Positions 55,818-64,000 of a DNA stretch of 64,000 bases are shown here, piece by piece. Made by a program: the position numbers and the translations under genes. Every line of letters starts with the position of its first letter. The stretch's first letter is position 1. Source of the DNA: Nocardia flavorosea NBRC 108225 (lineage in GTDB: Bacteria > Actinomycetota > Actinomycetes > Mycobacteriales > Mycobacteriaceae). The stretch spans positions 62,001 to 126,000 of the forward strand of contig NZ_BDCG01000016.1 in the NCBI RefSeq assembly GCF_001613385.1. Reading direction: 5' to 3'. The notes under the pieces are model-generated. The model was not told the origin of the DNA, did no database searches, and worked only from the letters and a program-made list of their open reading frames with translations.

Positions 55818-57412
55818 CGATACTGAGCAGCACTCTCGACACCACCTCCGCGGAGTACACGGCGGCGGCCGAGGCGATGACGGCCAAACTCGCCGAGGTC
55901 TCCGCAGAATTCGAGAAGGTTGTCGCGGGCGGCGGTCCGGAGAAACTGGCTCGGCACCGCAAACGCGGCAAGCTGACCGCCCGCGAGCGGATCGAACTGC
56001 TCATCGACGAGGATTCGCCGTTCCTCGAACTGTGCCCGCTCGCCGCGTGGGGCAGCGAATTCCAGGTCGGGGCGAGTACGGTCACCGGAATCGGCGTGGT
56101 GGAGGGCGTCGAATGCATGATCGTCGCGCCCGATCCCACCGTGCGCGGCGGCACCTCGAATCCGTGGACGCTCCGGAAAACCCTGCGCGTCAATGACATC
56201 ATCCGTGAGAATCGCCTTCCCGTGATCTCGCTGGTGGAATCCGGCGGTGCCGACCTGCCCACGCAGAAAGAGGTATTCGTCCCGGGTGGCCGGATGTTCC
56301 GCGATCTCACTCAGGCATCCGCCGCCGGAATACCCACCATCGCATTGGTTTTCGGCAACTCCACCGCGGGCGGCGCCTACATTCCCGGTATGTCCGACCA
56401 TGTCGTGATGATCAAGGAACGCTCCAAGGTGTTCCTGGGCGGTCCACCGCTGGTGAAGATGGCCACCGGCGAGGAATCCGATGACGAATCGCTGGGCGGC
56501 GCCGATATGCACGCCCGAGTTTCGGGTCTCGCCGATTACTACGCGCTCGACGAACAGGACGCCATCCGGATCGGGCGGCGTATCGTCAAACGGCTGAACT
56601 GGAAGAAACAAGGCCCGCCGCCCCGGGCTTCGGCACCGGAACCGCTTTTCGATCCCGAGGATCTGCTCGGTATCGTCCCGCCCGACCTCAAGATTCCGTT
56701 CGATCCGCGCGAGGTGATCGCCCGTATCGTCGACGGCTCCGATTTCGACGAATTCAAACCGCTCTACGGTTCGAGCCTGGTCACCGGCTGGGCCGAATTG
56801 CACGGCTACCCGGTCGGTATTCTCGCCAATGCTCGCGGTGTGCTCTTCTCCGAGGAATCGCAGAAGGCCACCCAGTTCATCCAGCTGGCCAACAAGACGA
56901 ACACCCCGCTGCTGTTCCTGCACAACACCACCGGCTACATGGTCGGTAAGGAATACGAGCAGAAGGGCATCATCAAACACGGCGCCCAGATGATCAACGC
57001 GGTCTCCAATTCGAAAGTCCCGCATATCTCGGTGCTCATGGGCTCCTCCTACGGCGCCGGGCACTACGGTATGTGTGGTCGTGCCTACGACCCCCGTTTC
57101 GTATTCGCCTGGCCCAGCGCGAAATCCGCGGTGATGGGCGGGGCGCAACTGGCCGGCGTGATCTCCATCGTCGGCCGCGCCTCCGCCGAGGCCCGGGGGC
57201 AGGCCTTCGACGAAGAAGCCGATGCCGGGATGCGCGCCATGGTGGAAGCGCAGATCGAGGCCGAATCGCTGGCCATGTTCATGTCCGGGCGGCTCTACGA
57301 CGACGGTGTCATCGACCCGCGCGATACCCGCACAGTGCTCGGTATGGCCCTGTCGGCCATCCACACTGCACCTGTCCAGGGCGCCGAGGGCTTCGGCGTC
57401 TTCCGAATGTGA
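55814..57412 (+). CDS. accD2: Acyl-CoA carboxylase beta subunit AccD2
   Basis: The carboxyltransferase half of a biotin-dependent acyl-CoA carboxylase, 532 residues. It has the two crotonase-like halves with GNSTAGGAYIPGMSDHVVMI in the first and SSYGAGHYGMCGRAYDPRFV in the second, and VESGGADLPTQ. It resembles the beta subunits of methylcrotonyl- and geranyl-CoA carboxylases rather than propionyl-CoA carboxylase, in line with the AtuA-like neighbour. ATGA overlap with fadE13; the biotin subunit follows 8 bases after the stop. Confidence 0.93.
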   Translation: MTILSSTLDTTSAEYTAAAEAMTAKLAEVSAEFEKVVAGGGPEKLARHRKRGKLTARERIELLIDEDSPFLELCPLAAWGSEFQVGASTVTGIGVVEGVECMIVAPDPTVRGGTSNPWTLRKTLRVNDIIRENRLPVISLVESGGADLPTQKEVFVPGGRMFRDLTQASAAGIPTIALVFGNSTAGGAYIPGMSDHVVMIKERSKVFLGGPPLVKMATGEESDDESLGGADMHARVSGLADYYALDEQDAIRIGRRIVKRLNWKKQGPPPRASAPEPLFDPEDLLGIVPPDLKIPFDPREVIARIVDGSDFDEFKPLYGSSLVTGWAELHGYPVGILANARGVLFSEESQKATQFIQLANKTNTPLLFLHNTTGYMVGKEYEQKGIIKHGAQMINAVSNSKVPHISVLMGSSYGAGHYGMCGRAYDPRFVFAWPSAKSAVMGGAQLAGVISIVGRASAEARGQAFDEEADAGMRAMVEAQIEAESLAMFMSGRLYDDGVIDPRDTRTVLGMALSAIHTAPVQGAEGFGVFRM

Positions 57413-57420
57413 GGCCGGTC

Positions 57421-59631
57421 GTGACGCAATCACAGCTCATCACCAGTGTTCTGGTGGCCAACCGGGGCGAGATCGCCCGCCGGGTCTTCGCGACCTGCCG
57501 CCGGATGGGACTCGGCACCGTCGCCGTGTACTCCGACGCCGACGCGGAATCACCGCATGTGGCAGAGGCGGATGCGGCGGTCCGGCTGCCCGGGAACACC
57601 CCGGCCGAGACCTATCTGCGCGCCGATCTGATCCTCGCCGCCGCGCAGGCCGCCGGCGCCGATGCGGTCCATCCCGGTTACGGTTTCCTCTCCGAGAACG
57701 CGGAATTCGCACGCGCGGTACAAGCCGCCGGACTGGTGTGGATCGGCCCGCCCGTCACCGCCATCGAAGAGATGGGTTCCAAGGTCGCGGCCAAGAAGAT
57801 GATGGACGCCGCCGGGGTACCTGTGCTGGCCGAACTCGACCCCGGCGAGGTCACCGAGGGTCAACTACCGGTCCTGATCAAGGCCTCGGCCGGTGGCGGC
57901 GGTCGTGGGATGCGCGTGGTGCGCACGCTGGCCGAACTTCCCGAGCAGCTCGCCGGAGCGCGCCGGGAAGCCGAGTCGGCATTCGGCGACCCGACGGTGT
58001 TCTGCGAGCGTTACCTCGAAACCGGCCGCCATATCGAGGTCCAGGTGATGGCCGATTCCCACGGTACGATCTGGGCGGTGGGCGAGCGTGAATGTTCGAT
58101 CCAGCGCCGGCACCAGAAGGTTGTCGAGGAGGCGCCGTCGCCGCTCGTGGAGCGTATCGATGCCGCGCGGTCCGGTGATTCGCACCAACCTCATCTCGTA
58201 GGTTCCGCAGCCGGGGCGCAAGGGCATGTGCCGTACGGACCGGCGGAGTCGACGCCCACGGGCGAAGCGGACTCGGGGGCCGACGGCGGCGCACCAGCAG
58301 TCGGCGGGGACGGACACCGGGCGGTAGCAGGTACACCGGCAGACGGCGGTATGCGTGACCGGCTGTACGCGGCTGCTCGGCAAGCGGCCGGCGCCATCGG
58401 CTACACCGGTGCCGGAACAGTCGAATTCCTGGCCGACGAGTCCGGGGAGTTCTTCTTTCTCGAGATGAACACCCGGCTTCAGGTCGAGCATCCGGTCACC
58501 GAATGCACCACCGGTCTGGATCTGGTCCAGCTCCAGCTGGAAATCGCTCAGGGCGCACAGCTCCCGGCGCAAGCACCCCGTATGCGTGGTCATTCGATCG
58601 AGGTCCGGCTCTATGCCGAGGATCCTGCGCAGGACTGGCAGCCGCAGAGCGGAACCGTGCAGCGCATCGAGATCCCTTCCGTGGCGACCGAATTCGACCT
58701 GCTCGAACGTCCCGGCCTCCGCCTGGATTCCGGTGTCGCCGACGGTTCGGTGGTCAGCGTCCACTACGACCCGATGCTGGCGAAGGTCATCTCCTACGGC
58801 CGCACCCGCGACGAAGCCGCCCGGCTGCTCGCCGGGGCATTGCAACGGGCCCGGATCCACGGCCTGGTAACCAACCGTGACCTGCTGGTCCGCGTGCTGC
58901 GCCATCCCGCCTTCCTGGCGGGTGATACCGATACCGCCTTCTTCGCCACCCATGGCCTGGGCACCCTGTCCGAACCTTTGGTGAGCCCGGACGACGAGAA
59001 ACTGTCGATCGTCGCTGCCGCTTTCGCCGAATCCGCCGCCAACCGGGCACGTGCCACCGTGGTCGCGGGTGTGCCCAGCGGCTGGCGAAACCTGCCCTCG
59101 CAATCGCAGCGCAAGTCCTACGAGAGCCGGACGAGCGGCCCCCACGAGGTCGACTACCGATTCACCCGCACCGGTGTGACGGTCGCCGGGTTCGCCGGAC
59201 TCGAACTGATCTCGGCCACACCCGATCAGGTGATCCTCGCCGTACCGGGTGCGGACGGGCCGGTGCGCCGCCAGTTCGCCGTCGCCCGCTACGACGACCT
59301 GGTCTGCGTGGATTCCGCCCTCGGCCCGGTCACCGTGCGGCGGCTGCCCCGGTTCACCGACCCGGCCGACCAGGTCGCCACCGGATCGCTGCTCGCTCCC
59401 ATGCCGGGCAGTGTGATCCGGCTCGGTGCCGAGGTCGGGAGCACTGTCAGCGCCGGTCAGCCCATTCTGTGGCTGGAGGCCATGAAGATGGAGCACACCA
59501 TTGCCGCCCCGGCCGACGGCGTGCTCAGCGCGGTCGATGTCGAGGTCGGTCAGCAGGTGGATGTCGGCGCCGTACTCGCCGTGGTGGACCCCGCCGCCGA
59601 GAACCACGAACAGCCCGGAAACCAGGAGTAA
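57421..59631 (+). CDS. accA2: Acyl-CoA carboxylase alpha subunit AccA2 with an in-frame insertion
   Basis: A 736-residue biotin carboxylase plus biotin carrier. ATP-grasp region: VLVANRGEIARRVFATCRRM, VHPGYGFLSENAEFARAV, KASAGGGGRGMRVV, ECSIQRRHQKVVEEAPS and VEFLADESGEFFFLEMNTRL. The carrier motif EAMKMEH near the end holds the biotinylated lysine. Between PSPLVER and MRDRLYAAARQAA, where relatives have a few residues, lie about 65 Gly/Ala/Pro-rich residues (about 246-310). M. tuberculosis AccA2 is 667 residues, which the insertion explains. GTG start. Partner of AccD2. Confidence 0.93.
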   Translation: MTQSQLITSVLVANRGEIARRVFATCRRMGLGTVAVYSDADAESPHVAEADAAVRLPGNTPAETYLRADLILAAAQAAGADAVHPGYGFLSENAEFARAVQAAGLVWIGPPVTAIEEMGSKVAAKKMMDAAGVPVLAELDPGEVTEGQLPVLIKASAGGGGRGMRVVRTLAELPEQLAGARREAESAFGDPTVFCERYLETGRHIEVQVMADSHGTIWAVGERECSIQRRHQKVVEEAPSPLVERIDAARSGDSHQPHLVGSAAGAQGHVPYGPAESTPTGEADSGADGGAPAVGGDGHRAVAGTPADGGMRDRLYAAARQAAGAIGYTGAGTVEFLADESGEFFFLEMNTRLQVEHPVTECTTGLDLVQLQLEIAQGAQLPAQAPRMRGHSIEVRLYAEDPAQDWQPQSGTVQRIEIPSVATEFDLLERPGLRLDSGVADGSVVSVHYDPMLAKVISYGRTRDEAARLLAGALQRARIHGLVTNRDLLVRVLRHPAFLAGDTDTAFFATHGLGTLSEPLVSPDDEKLSIVAAAFAESAANRARATVVAGVPSGWRNLPSQSQRKSYESRTSGPHEVDYRFTRTGVTVAGFAGLELISATPDQVILAVPGADGPVRRQFAVARYDDLVCVDSALGPVTVRRLPRFTDPADQVATGSLLAPMPGSVIRLGAEVGSTVSAGQPILWLEAMKMEHTIAAPADGVLSAVDVEVGQQVDVGAVLAVVDPAAENHEQPGNQE

Positions 59632-59633
59632 CA

Positions 59634-60794
59634 ATGAGCTTCATCGAAACCGACGAACGCAAAGAGCTGCGAGCCGCCGTAGCCGCGCTGGCCGCGAAAT
59701 ACAGCTACCGCGACTATGTGCTGCCCAAGGCGCGTAACAACGAGCCGCTCGACGAACTCTGGCAGGAGGCCGGCGGCCTCGGTTTCCTCGGCGTGAACCT
59801 GCCGGAGGAATACGGTGGTGGCGGCGCCGGTATGTACGAGCTGGCGCTGGTGATGGAGGAATTGTCCGCGCAGGGTGCCGGTCTGTTGCTCATGGTCGTC
59901 TCGCCCGCCATCTGCGGCACCATCATCACCAAGTACGGCACCGACGCGCAGAAGTCCGAATGGCTGCCGAAACTCGCCGACGGTTCGGCCAAAATGGTTT
60001 TCGGTATCACCGAGCCCGACGCCGGCTCCAATTCGCATCAGATCACCACCACTGCCCGCCGTGACGGTGACGACTGGCTGCTCACCGGCCGCAAAATCTT
60101 CATCTCCGGAGTCGATCAGGCCGAGGCCGTGCTGATCGTGGCCCGCACCTCCGACCACAAGACCGGCAAACTCAAGCCCGCGCTGTTCATCGTCCCCACC
60201 GACGCTCCCGGGTTCGAGAAGACCCCGCAGGAAATGGACATCATCGAACCGGACCACCAGTTCACCCTGTTCCTCGACGATGTCCGGCTGCCCGCCACCG
60301 CCCTCGTCGGCAAGGAGGACGCGGCCCTCATGCAGCTGTTCGCGGGCCTCAACCCGGAACGCATCATGGGTGCGGCCATGGCCGTCGGAATCGGCCGTTA
60401 CGCGATCGACCGGGCCGTCGAATACGCCAAGGAACGCACTGTCTGGAAATCCCCGATCGGTGCCCACCAGGGAATCGCGCATCCGCTGGCCCAGGTGAAG
60501 ATCGAGGTCGAACTGGCCCGGTTGATGATGCTCAAGGCCGCCACCCTCTACGACGCCGGCGACGAGATGGGGGCCGCCGAGGCCGCCAATATGGCGAAAT
60601 ACGCGGCCGCGGAAGCCAGTATCAAAGCACTGGACCAGGCCATCCAGACCCACGGCGGTTCCGGACTCACCAACGAATACGGCCTGGCCGCCATGCTCGG
60701 TGCGGCCCGGATCGCACGTATCGCCCCGGTGAGCCGTGAAATGATCCTCAACTTCGTCGCCCAGCATTCGCTCGGGCTGCCGAAGTCCTACTGA
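59634..60794 (+). CDS. fadE12: Acyl-CoA dehydrogenase FadE12
   Basis: A 386-residue acyl-CoA dehydrogenase, the second in the operon. Visible: GFLGVNLPEEYGGGGAGMYE, VFGITEPDAGSNSHQITTTA, WLLTGRKIFISGVDQAEAVL, HQGIAHPLAQVKIEVELARL and THGGSGLTNEYGLAAMLGAA. The AGGAG 5 bases before the ATG fixes the start; only 2 bases separate it from accA2. It probably acts at a different step or chain length from FadE13. Confidence 0.92.
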   Translation: MSFIETDERKELRAAVAALAAKYSYRDYVLPKARNNEPLDELWQEAGGLGFLGVNLPEEYGGGGAGMYELALVMEELSAQGAGLLLMVVSPAICGTIITKYGTDAQKSEWLPKLADGSAKMVFGITEPDAGSNSHQITTTARRDGDDWLLTGRKIFISGVDQAEAVLIVARTSDHKTGKLKPALFIVPTDAPGFEKTPQEMDIIEPDHQFTLFLDDVRLPATALVGKEDAALMQLFAGLNPERIMGAAMAVGIGRYAIDRAVEYAKERTVWKSPIGAHQGIAHPLAQVKIEVELARLMMLKAATLYDAGDEMGAAEAANMAKYAAAEASIKALDQAIQTHGGSGLTNEYGLAAMLGAARIARIAPVSREMILNFVAQHSLGLPKSY

Positions 60795-60983
60795 GCGATA
60801 TCCGCCCAGCCGATCCCGAAGAAAGGCAGGTCCGCTGATGACGTGGCCGGACTCCGCGACCGCATCGTCGGTGGGTCCCGGTGCGCCGGCCTGTCGGCCG
60901 GCTGGGCGGATTCTGCTGCCGGCGCGACATCACCGCCGGGGCGCCACCGATCTTCCACCGCGTGAACGTAAAGGCAGGCTCCC

Positions 60984-61874
60984 GTGACCGGAACCGATGA
61001 TGTCGATCGTGTAGTCCGCTATGCCGTCGCAGACGGCTTCGCGACCCTCACACTCGACTCCCCGCACAACCGCAACGCCATCTCGTCCGCACTGGTGACC
61101 CAACTTCTCGAAGGGTTCGAACGCGCGGCCGTCGATGCGGCCGTGCGCGGTGTGGTGCTCACCCACACCGGCAACACCTTCTGTGCAGGTGCCGATCTGA
61201 AGGAGGCGGTGGATGCCGACCCGGCCGCAGCGGCCGATATCCGCACCCAGTGGATGGTCCGGTTACTGCGTACGGTCCTGGAGGTGCCGAAACCGGTGGT
61301 CGCCCGGGTGGACGGCCATGTCCGGGCCGGCGGTATGGGTTTGCTCGCGGCCTGCGATATCGCCGTCGCGGGCCGCGGCAGCAGTTTCGCTCTCACCGAA
61401 GCCCGGCTCGGTTTGGCGCCTTTCGTCATCTCGCTGACGCTGTTGCCCAAGCTCATTGCCCGCGCCGCCGACCGCTACTTCCTGACAGGTGAGAAATTCG
61501 ACGCCGATACCGCCGAACGTATCGGCCTCGTCACCCTCGCCGCCGATGATCCGGCGGCGGCGACAACCGGTCTGCTGGCCGAACTCCGGCAGGGCTCACC
61601 CCAGGGTCTCGCCGAGAGCAAACGGCTCACCACCGCGCCCGTGCTCGCGGAATTCGACCACAGCGCGGAGGAATTGGCCCAGCGCTCGGGACGTTTCTTC
61701 GGTACACCGGAAGTGATCGAAGGGATGACGGCGTTTCTCCAGCGCCGGCCGCCCCGGTGGGCCGCCGAACCGAACGCGGCGCCGGTCGAGCCCGCCACCG
61801 CGCGACAGACACCGCCCGCATCGGACTCCGCGGGCTCCGCCGGGCGGGCAGCGGAATCGCGCTCGGCAGAATAG
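60984..61874 (+). CDS. echA7: Enoyl-CoA hydratase EchA7
   Basis: A 296-residue crotonase-fold hydratase: TLTLDSPHNRNAISSALVTQ, VLTHTGNTFCAGADLKEAVD (oxyanion and CoA site), VDGHVRAGGMGLLAACDIAV and SFALTEARLGLAPFVISLTL with the catalytic glutamate region. The last 50 residues are a disordered Pro/Ala tail. GTG start, 190 bases after fadE12, overlapping a short 49-codon frame as GTGA. It hydrates the unsaturated or carboxylated intermediate of the pathway. Confidence 0.9.
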   Translation: MTGTDDVDRVVRYAVADGFATLTLDSPHNRNAISSALVTQLLEGFERAAVDAAVRGVVLTHTGNTFCAGADLKEAVDADPAAAADIRTQWMVRLLRTVLEVPKPVVARVDGHVRAGGMGLLAACDIAVAGRGSSFALTEARLGLAPFVISLTLLPKLIARAADRYFLTGEKFDADTAERIGLVTLAADDPAAATTGLLAELRQGSPQGLAESKRLTTAPVLAEFDHSAEELAQRSGRFFGTPEVIEGMTAFLQRRPPRWAAEPNAAPVEPATARQTPPASDSAGSAGRAAESRSAE

Positions 61875-61880
61875 ACCGCT

Positions 61881-62483
61881 ATGGCGACACCGCACGAACC
61901 CAAACAGGACCGCAGCCGGGCCACCCGGCAGCGGCTCCTCGAGGCGACCATCGACTGTCTGGCCGAGAAGGGCTGGGCCGCTGCAACGGTTTCGGTGGTC
62001 GCCGAACGGGCCGGGGTTTCCCGCGGTGCCGCCCAACACCATTTCCCCACCCGGGAAGACCTGATCACCGCCGCCCTCACCTACATGTTCGACACCCGCA
62101 CGGACCAGGCAGTGACGGCGGCGGTCAGTGAATCCGGTCCGGTCCGCACCGAAGCCGTCGTCGCGGGTCTGGTCGAGTCCTACACCAGCCCCCTCTTCAA
62201 AGCAGCACTACAGGTGTGGACCCACGCCGCCGCCGACCCGGCGCTGCGCGAACGAATCGTTCCACTGGAGGCCCGCTTCGGCCGCGGCGCCCACCGCCGC
62301 GCCGTCGAAGCTCTCGGCGTCGACGATTCCGACCCGGTGACCCACCACCTGGTCCAGGCCACTCTCGACCTCGCCCGCGGGCTGGGCCTGGCCGATGTCC
62401 TCACCGACGATTCCGCCCGCCGCAAACAGATCGTTCACCAATGGGCCGCCACTCTGCACGAGGCCCTCGAAGCCAGGCGGTAA
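61881..62483 (+). CDS. TetR-family regulator of the acyl-CoA operon
   Basis: A 200-residue protein with the TetR helix-turn-helix at the N-terminus: RSRATRQRLLEATIDCLAEK, ATVSVVAERAGVSRGAAQHH, FPTREDLITAAL. The helical C-terminal ligand domain is of the TetR_C type and probably binds an acyl-CoA of the pathway (inference). It lies 6 bases after echA7, so it is co-transcribed. Feedback through the palindrome at the head of the operon is likely. Confidence 0.9.
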   Translation: MATPHEPKQDRSRATRQRLLEATIDCLAEKGWAAATVSVVAERAGVSRGAAQHHFPTREDLITAALTYMFDTRTDQAVTAAVSESGPVRTEAVVAGLVESYTSPLFKAALQVWTHAAADPALRERIVPLEARFGRGAHRRAVEALGVDDSDPVTHHLVQATLDLARGLGLADVLTDDSARRKQIVHQWAATLHEALEARR

Positions 62484-62550
62484 CCGGGTACACATCCACG
62501 GTGTGACCGCGTCCCATCGGGGCTGCGATTACCGGTCCTGCACGGAATCC

Positions 62551-62567
62551 ATTACCTCTCAGGTAAT
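62551..62567. promoter_or_regulatory. Inverted repeat upstream of the NTF2-like gene
   Basis: ATTACCT-N3-AGGTAAT, perfect 7-bp arms, about 60 bases before the NTF2-like start. A likely operator; the regulator is not evident in the window. Confidence 0.5.
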
Positions 62568-62628
62568 CGCCACAGTGCACTGAGCGCTGCGAGTATCGGG
62601 TGACACGGAACGAAGCCAGGAGAACACG

Positions 62629-63048
62629 ATGACCGATACCACTGCCGCAGTGACCACCCGTACCACGGTCGAGAGTTTTCTCGCGGCCCGCTCCGCGGGC
62701 GATACCGCGGCACTCACCGCGCTGTTCGCCGACGAAGTCGATTGGCAGCTGGCAGCGAACCCCGATGTGCCCTGGATCAAGCCCCGCCGCACCGCGGCCG
62801 AATGCGCCGCCCAGTTCGATGACCTGATGGCGCATGTCGTTCCCGAGGACGCCCGCGCCGAGATCGACACTTTCCTGGTAGATGGAGCGGACGCGGTTCT
62901 GTTCGGTCATGTCGCCGGTCGGGTCCGCGCCACCGGAAGAACCTTCGAAGGCCCTTTCGCCCTGCGGCTGACCGTCGAGAACGGCCGCATCACCCGCCAC
63001 CATCTCTACGAGAACAGCGTCTCCATCGCCCAGGCGTGTATGCCCTGA
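62629..63048 (+). CDS. NTF2-like / SnoaL-type small protein
   Basis: A 139-residue single-domain protein of the SnoaL-like NTF2 fold: TVESFLAARSAGDTAALTAL, FADEVDWQLAANPDVPW, then strands ending in FALRLTVENGRITRHHLYEN. The family includes polyketide cyclases, isomerases and proteins without known activity, so the role is open. AGGAG lies about 8 bases before the ATG. It stands alone behind a perfect inverted repeat. Confidence 0.8.
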   Translation: MTDTTAAVTTRTTVESFLAARSAGDTAALTALFADEVDWQLAANPDVPWIKPRRTAAECAAQFDDLMAHVVPEDARAEIDTFLVDGADAVLFGHVAGRVRATGRTFEGPFALRLTVENGRITRHHLYENSVSIAQACMP

Positions 63049-63382
63049 CCGAGTTACCTTCGACTGCGCCGCGCCGAGCGCGTTTTCAGGTGTTCAGGTT
63101 CTTCGTTATCCGAGGCCGCCCGGAGGTTTGCCGCGATCGCCGCCGGGGCCTGATGGATCGATATCGGTAACGCGGAGCGGTCTCGAACGAAAGATCTCGA
63201 AGAAGGTCCAGGTAGCGAGCGTGGTCGGTAATTTGTGAGGCGGTTCGGCCGCAGGTGGAGACGGCCCGGATCACGCCGTTGTTCGATCACGATCGGCGTT
63301 CGCGATCGGTGCTTTCGGTAGCTCGGGTTCGTTGCACAGCGGGGCATGTGAATTGCGGCTCCGCTCATGAGAAGGGGCGTGC
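63049..63382. other. Gap of 334 bases between the NTF2-like and membrane protein genes
   Basis: Nothing recognisable. A minus-strand frame of 104 codons lacks family resemblance and hydrophobic core, and is probably not coding. Confidence 0.5.
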
Positions 63383-63706
63383 ATGGCTGATACGAGACGT
63401 TCTAGACATACCGAACGGGCAGTTGCCGCGATAACGACGCTGGGCGCCAGGCTTTCCGATGGTTGGTTACGCCATGAGCTATTGGTGGCGTCCATCGTGC
63501 TCTCGTTGTTCACCTTGGTGATGGGGCTGACGTCCGAGCACCTGGGATGGCGGATCGGATATTGCGCGGCGGGCACCGTGGGTGCCACGGCTTCGGTGCT
63601 CGTGCTGCGCAGGGACGGGCCCAGGCAGTGGATGGCTTCCGTCGGAATAGCGGTGTCGAACGTGATCCTGCTGATCGTGTACGGGCGGATGTCCGGCGAT
63701 CTGTGA
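63383..63706 (+). CDS. Small membrane protein with three helices
   Basis: A 107-residue protein. After a basic N-terminus (MADTRRSRHTER) it has three hydrophobic segments: LLVASIVLSLFTLVMGL, IGYCAAGTVGATASVLVL and SVGIAVSNVILLIVYG. The ATG at 63383 has AAGGGG 6 bases upstream. No named family recognised; membrane location is clear. Confidence 0.65.
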   Translation: MADTRRSRHTERAVAAITTLGARLSDGWLRHELLVASIVLSLFTLVMGLTSEHLGWRIGYCAAGTVGATASVLVLRRDGPRQWMASVGIAVSNVILLIVYGRMSGDL

Positions 63707-63880
63707 GGGTCGGCGAAAAACGTGCCGAGAATGTCCACCGGTCCGGCCGCCGTACGTAAGCGAGCGCCCGCGGTGGCGCGGGCCCAGCCCGGTTTCGACT
63801 ACCCAGATGTACGGCGGCACAGATGCCGGTGATGCGGTCCGCGGCGCAGGCGGACCGTGCCACCGGATGCGGCGGCCGAT

Positions 63881-64000
63881 TCAGCCGAGGCCGAACGAGA
63901 CCCCGGTGAGTTCTTCGGAGACATCCCACAGCCGTTCCGCGGTTCGCACATCACTCGCTCCGGCCGAACGGCCGACCAATGCGGGGTAACCGTGGAGTTC
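63881..64000 (-). CDS. Short-chain dehydrogenase, C-terminal end (cut by window end)
   Basis: The frame is open to the right edge and stops at 63881. The visible 39 residues end in AERLWDVSEELTGVSFG, which matches the usual C-terminus of actinobacterial short-chain dehydrogenases (RLWEVSEELTGV pattern). The Rossmann fold and active site would lie beyond base 64000. The identification rests on this tail alone. Confidence 0.6.
   Translation of the reverse strand, partial: ELHGYPALVGRSAGASDVRTAERLWDVSEELTGVSFGLG

Noticed and set aside
60838..60987. 49-codon frame between fadE12 and echA7, overlapping echA7 by GTGA
   Set aside because: Arg/Pro-rich with no hydrophobic core or family resemblance. 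The overlap may serve translational coupling, but coding for a stable protein is not supported.
63054..63368. 104-codon minus-strand frame
   Set aside because: Basic, Ser/Arg-rich composition, no ribosome binding site and no family match.

Overview
The window is a stretch of chromosome from a high-GC, mycolic-acid-type actinomycete, most likely Nocardia or a close relative. The evidence is the codon use, the many GTG and leaderless starts, an F420-dependent glucose-6-phosphate dehydrogenase, a PknG/GlnH/GlnX set, FprA, and several blocks that keep the gene order of Mycobacterium tuberculosis as I remember it: fgd1-pta-ackA (Rv0407-0409), pknG-glnH-glnX with divergent mutT3 (Rv0410c-0413), thiE/thiO-thiS-thiG (Rv0414c-0417), rhodanese-metZ (Rv0390-0391) and the Rv0976c-0971c acyl-CoA operon. 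No rRNA, tRNA, CRISPR array, insertion sequence or phage was seen.

Layout. 1-3.9 kb: the end of a LuxR regulator, a class I methyltransferase, a decayed OB-fold (DUF35) gene and a small lipoprotein. 3.9-13.4 kb: a MocR regulator, the ackA/pta pair, an alpha/beta hydrolase, an AraC regulator, fgd and a HAD hydrolase. 13.5-17.4 kb: rhodanese-metZ under a SAM-IV riboswitch, and fprA behind an IdeR-like box. 17.5-28.1 kb: an amidohydrolase, DUF456, MOSC, a cupin, a PadR regulator facing a peptide deformylase, an ABC exporter with an XRE regulator, a MerR regulator facing a flavodoxin-like oxidoreductase, an alpha/beta hydrolase, ogt and mcr. 28.2 kb: the remains of a VapBC toxin-antitoxin pair. 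28.5-36 kb: the PknG amino-acid-sensing operon, mutT3 and a split RibD-like deaminase/reductase pair.

36-49 kb is an accessory stretch between mutT3 and the thiamine genes: a DnaE polymerase that may be a second copy, a LysR regulator, a CHAP-domain protein, an adenylate cyclase, an ABC transporter, a frameshifted Abi/HEPN toxin-like gene with a structured RNA candidate directly upstream, and an XRE regulator divergent from two small unknown genes. 49.3-52.1 kb holds thiG-thiS-thiO divergent from thiE.

52.6-62.5 kb is a tightly packed acyl-CoA catabolism operon (AtuA-like protein, fadE13, accD2, accA2, fadE12, echA7, tetR). A perfect 16-bp palindrome in front of it is a good candidate operator for the TetR protein at its end. 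The right end has an NTF2-like protein, a small membrane protein and the C-terminus of a short-chain dehydrogenase that runs out of the window.

The features most worth a second look are the Abi/HEPN-plus-RNA locus, the 16-unit GACACC repeat in pknG, the in-frame insertion inside AccA2, and the operators between the divergent regulator-target pairs (PadR/def, MerR/oxidoreductase, XRE/small genes).
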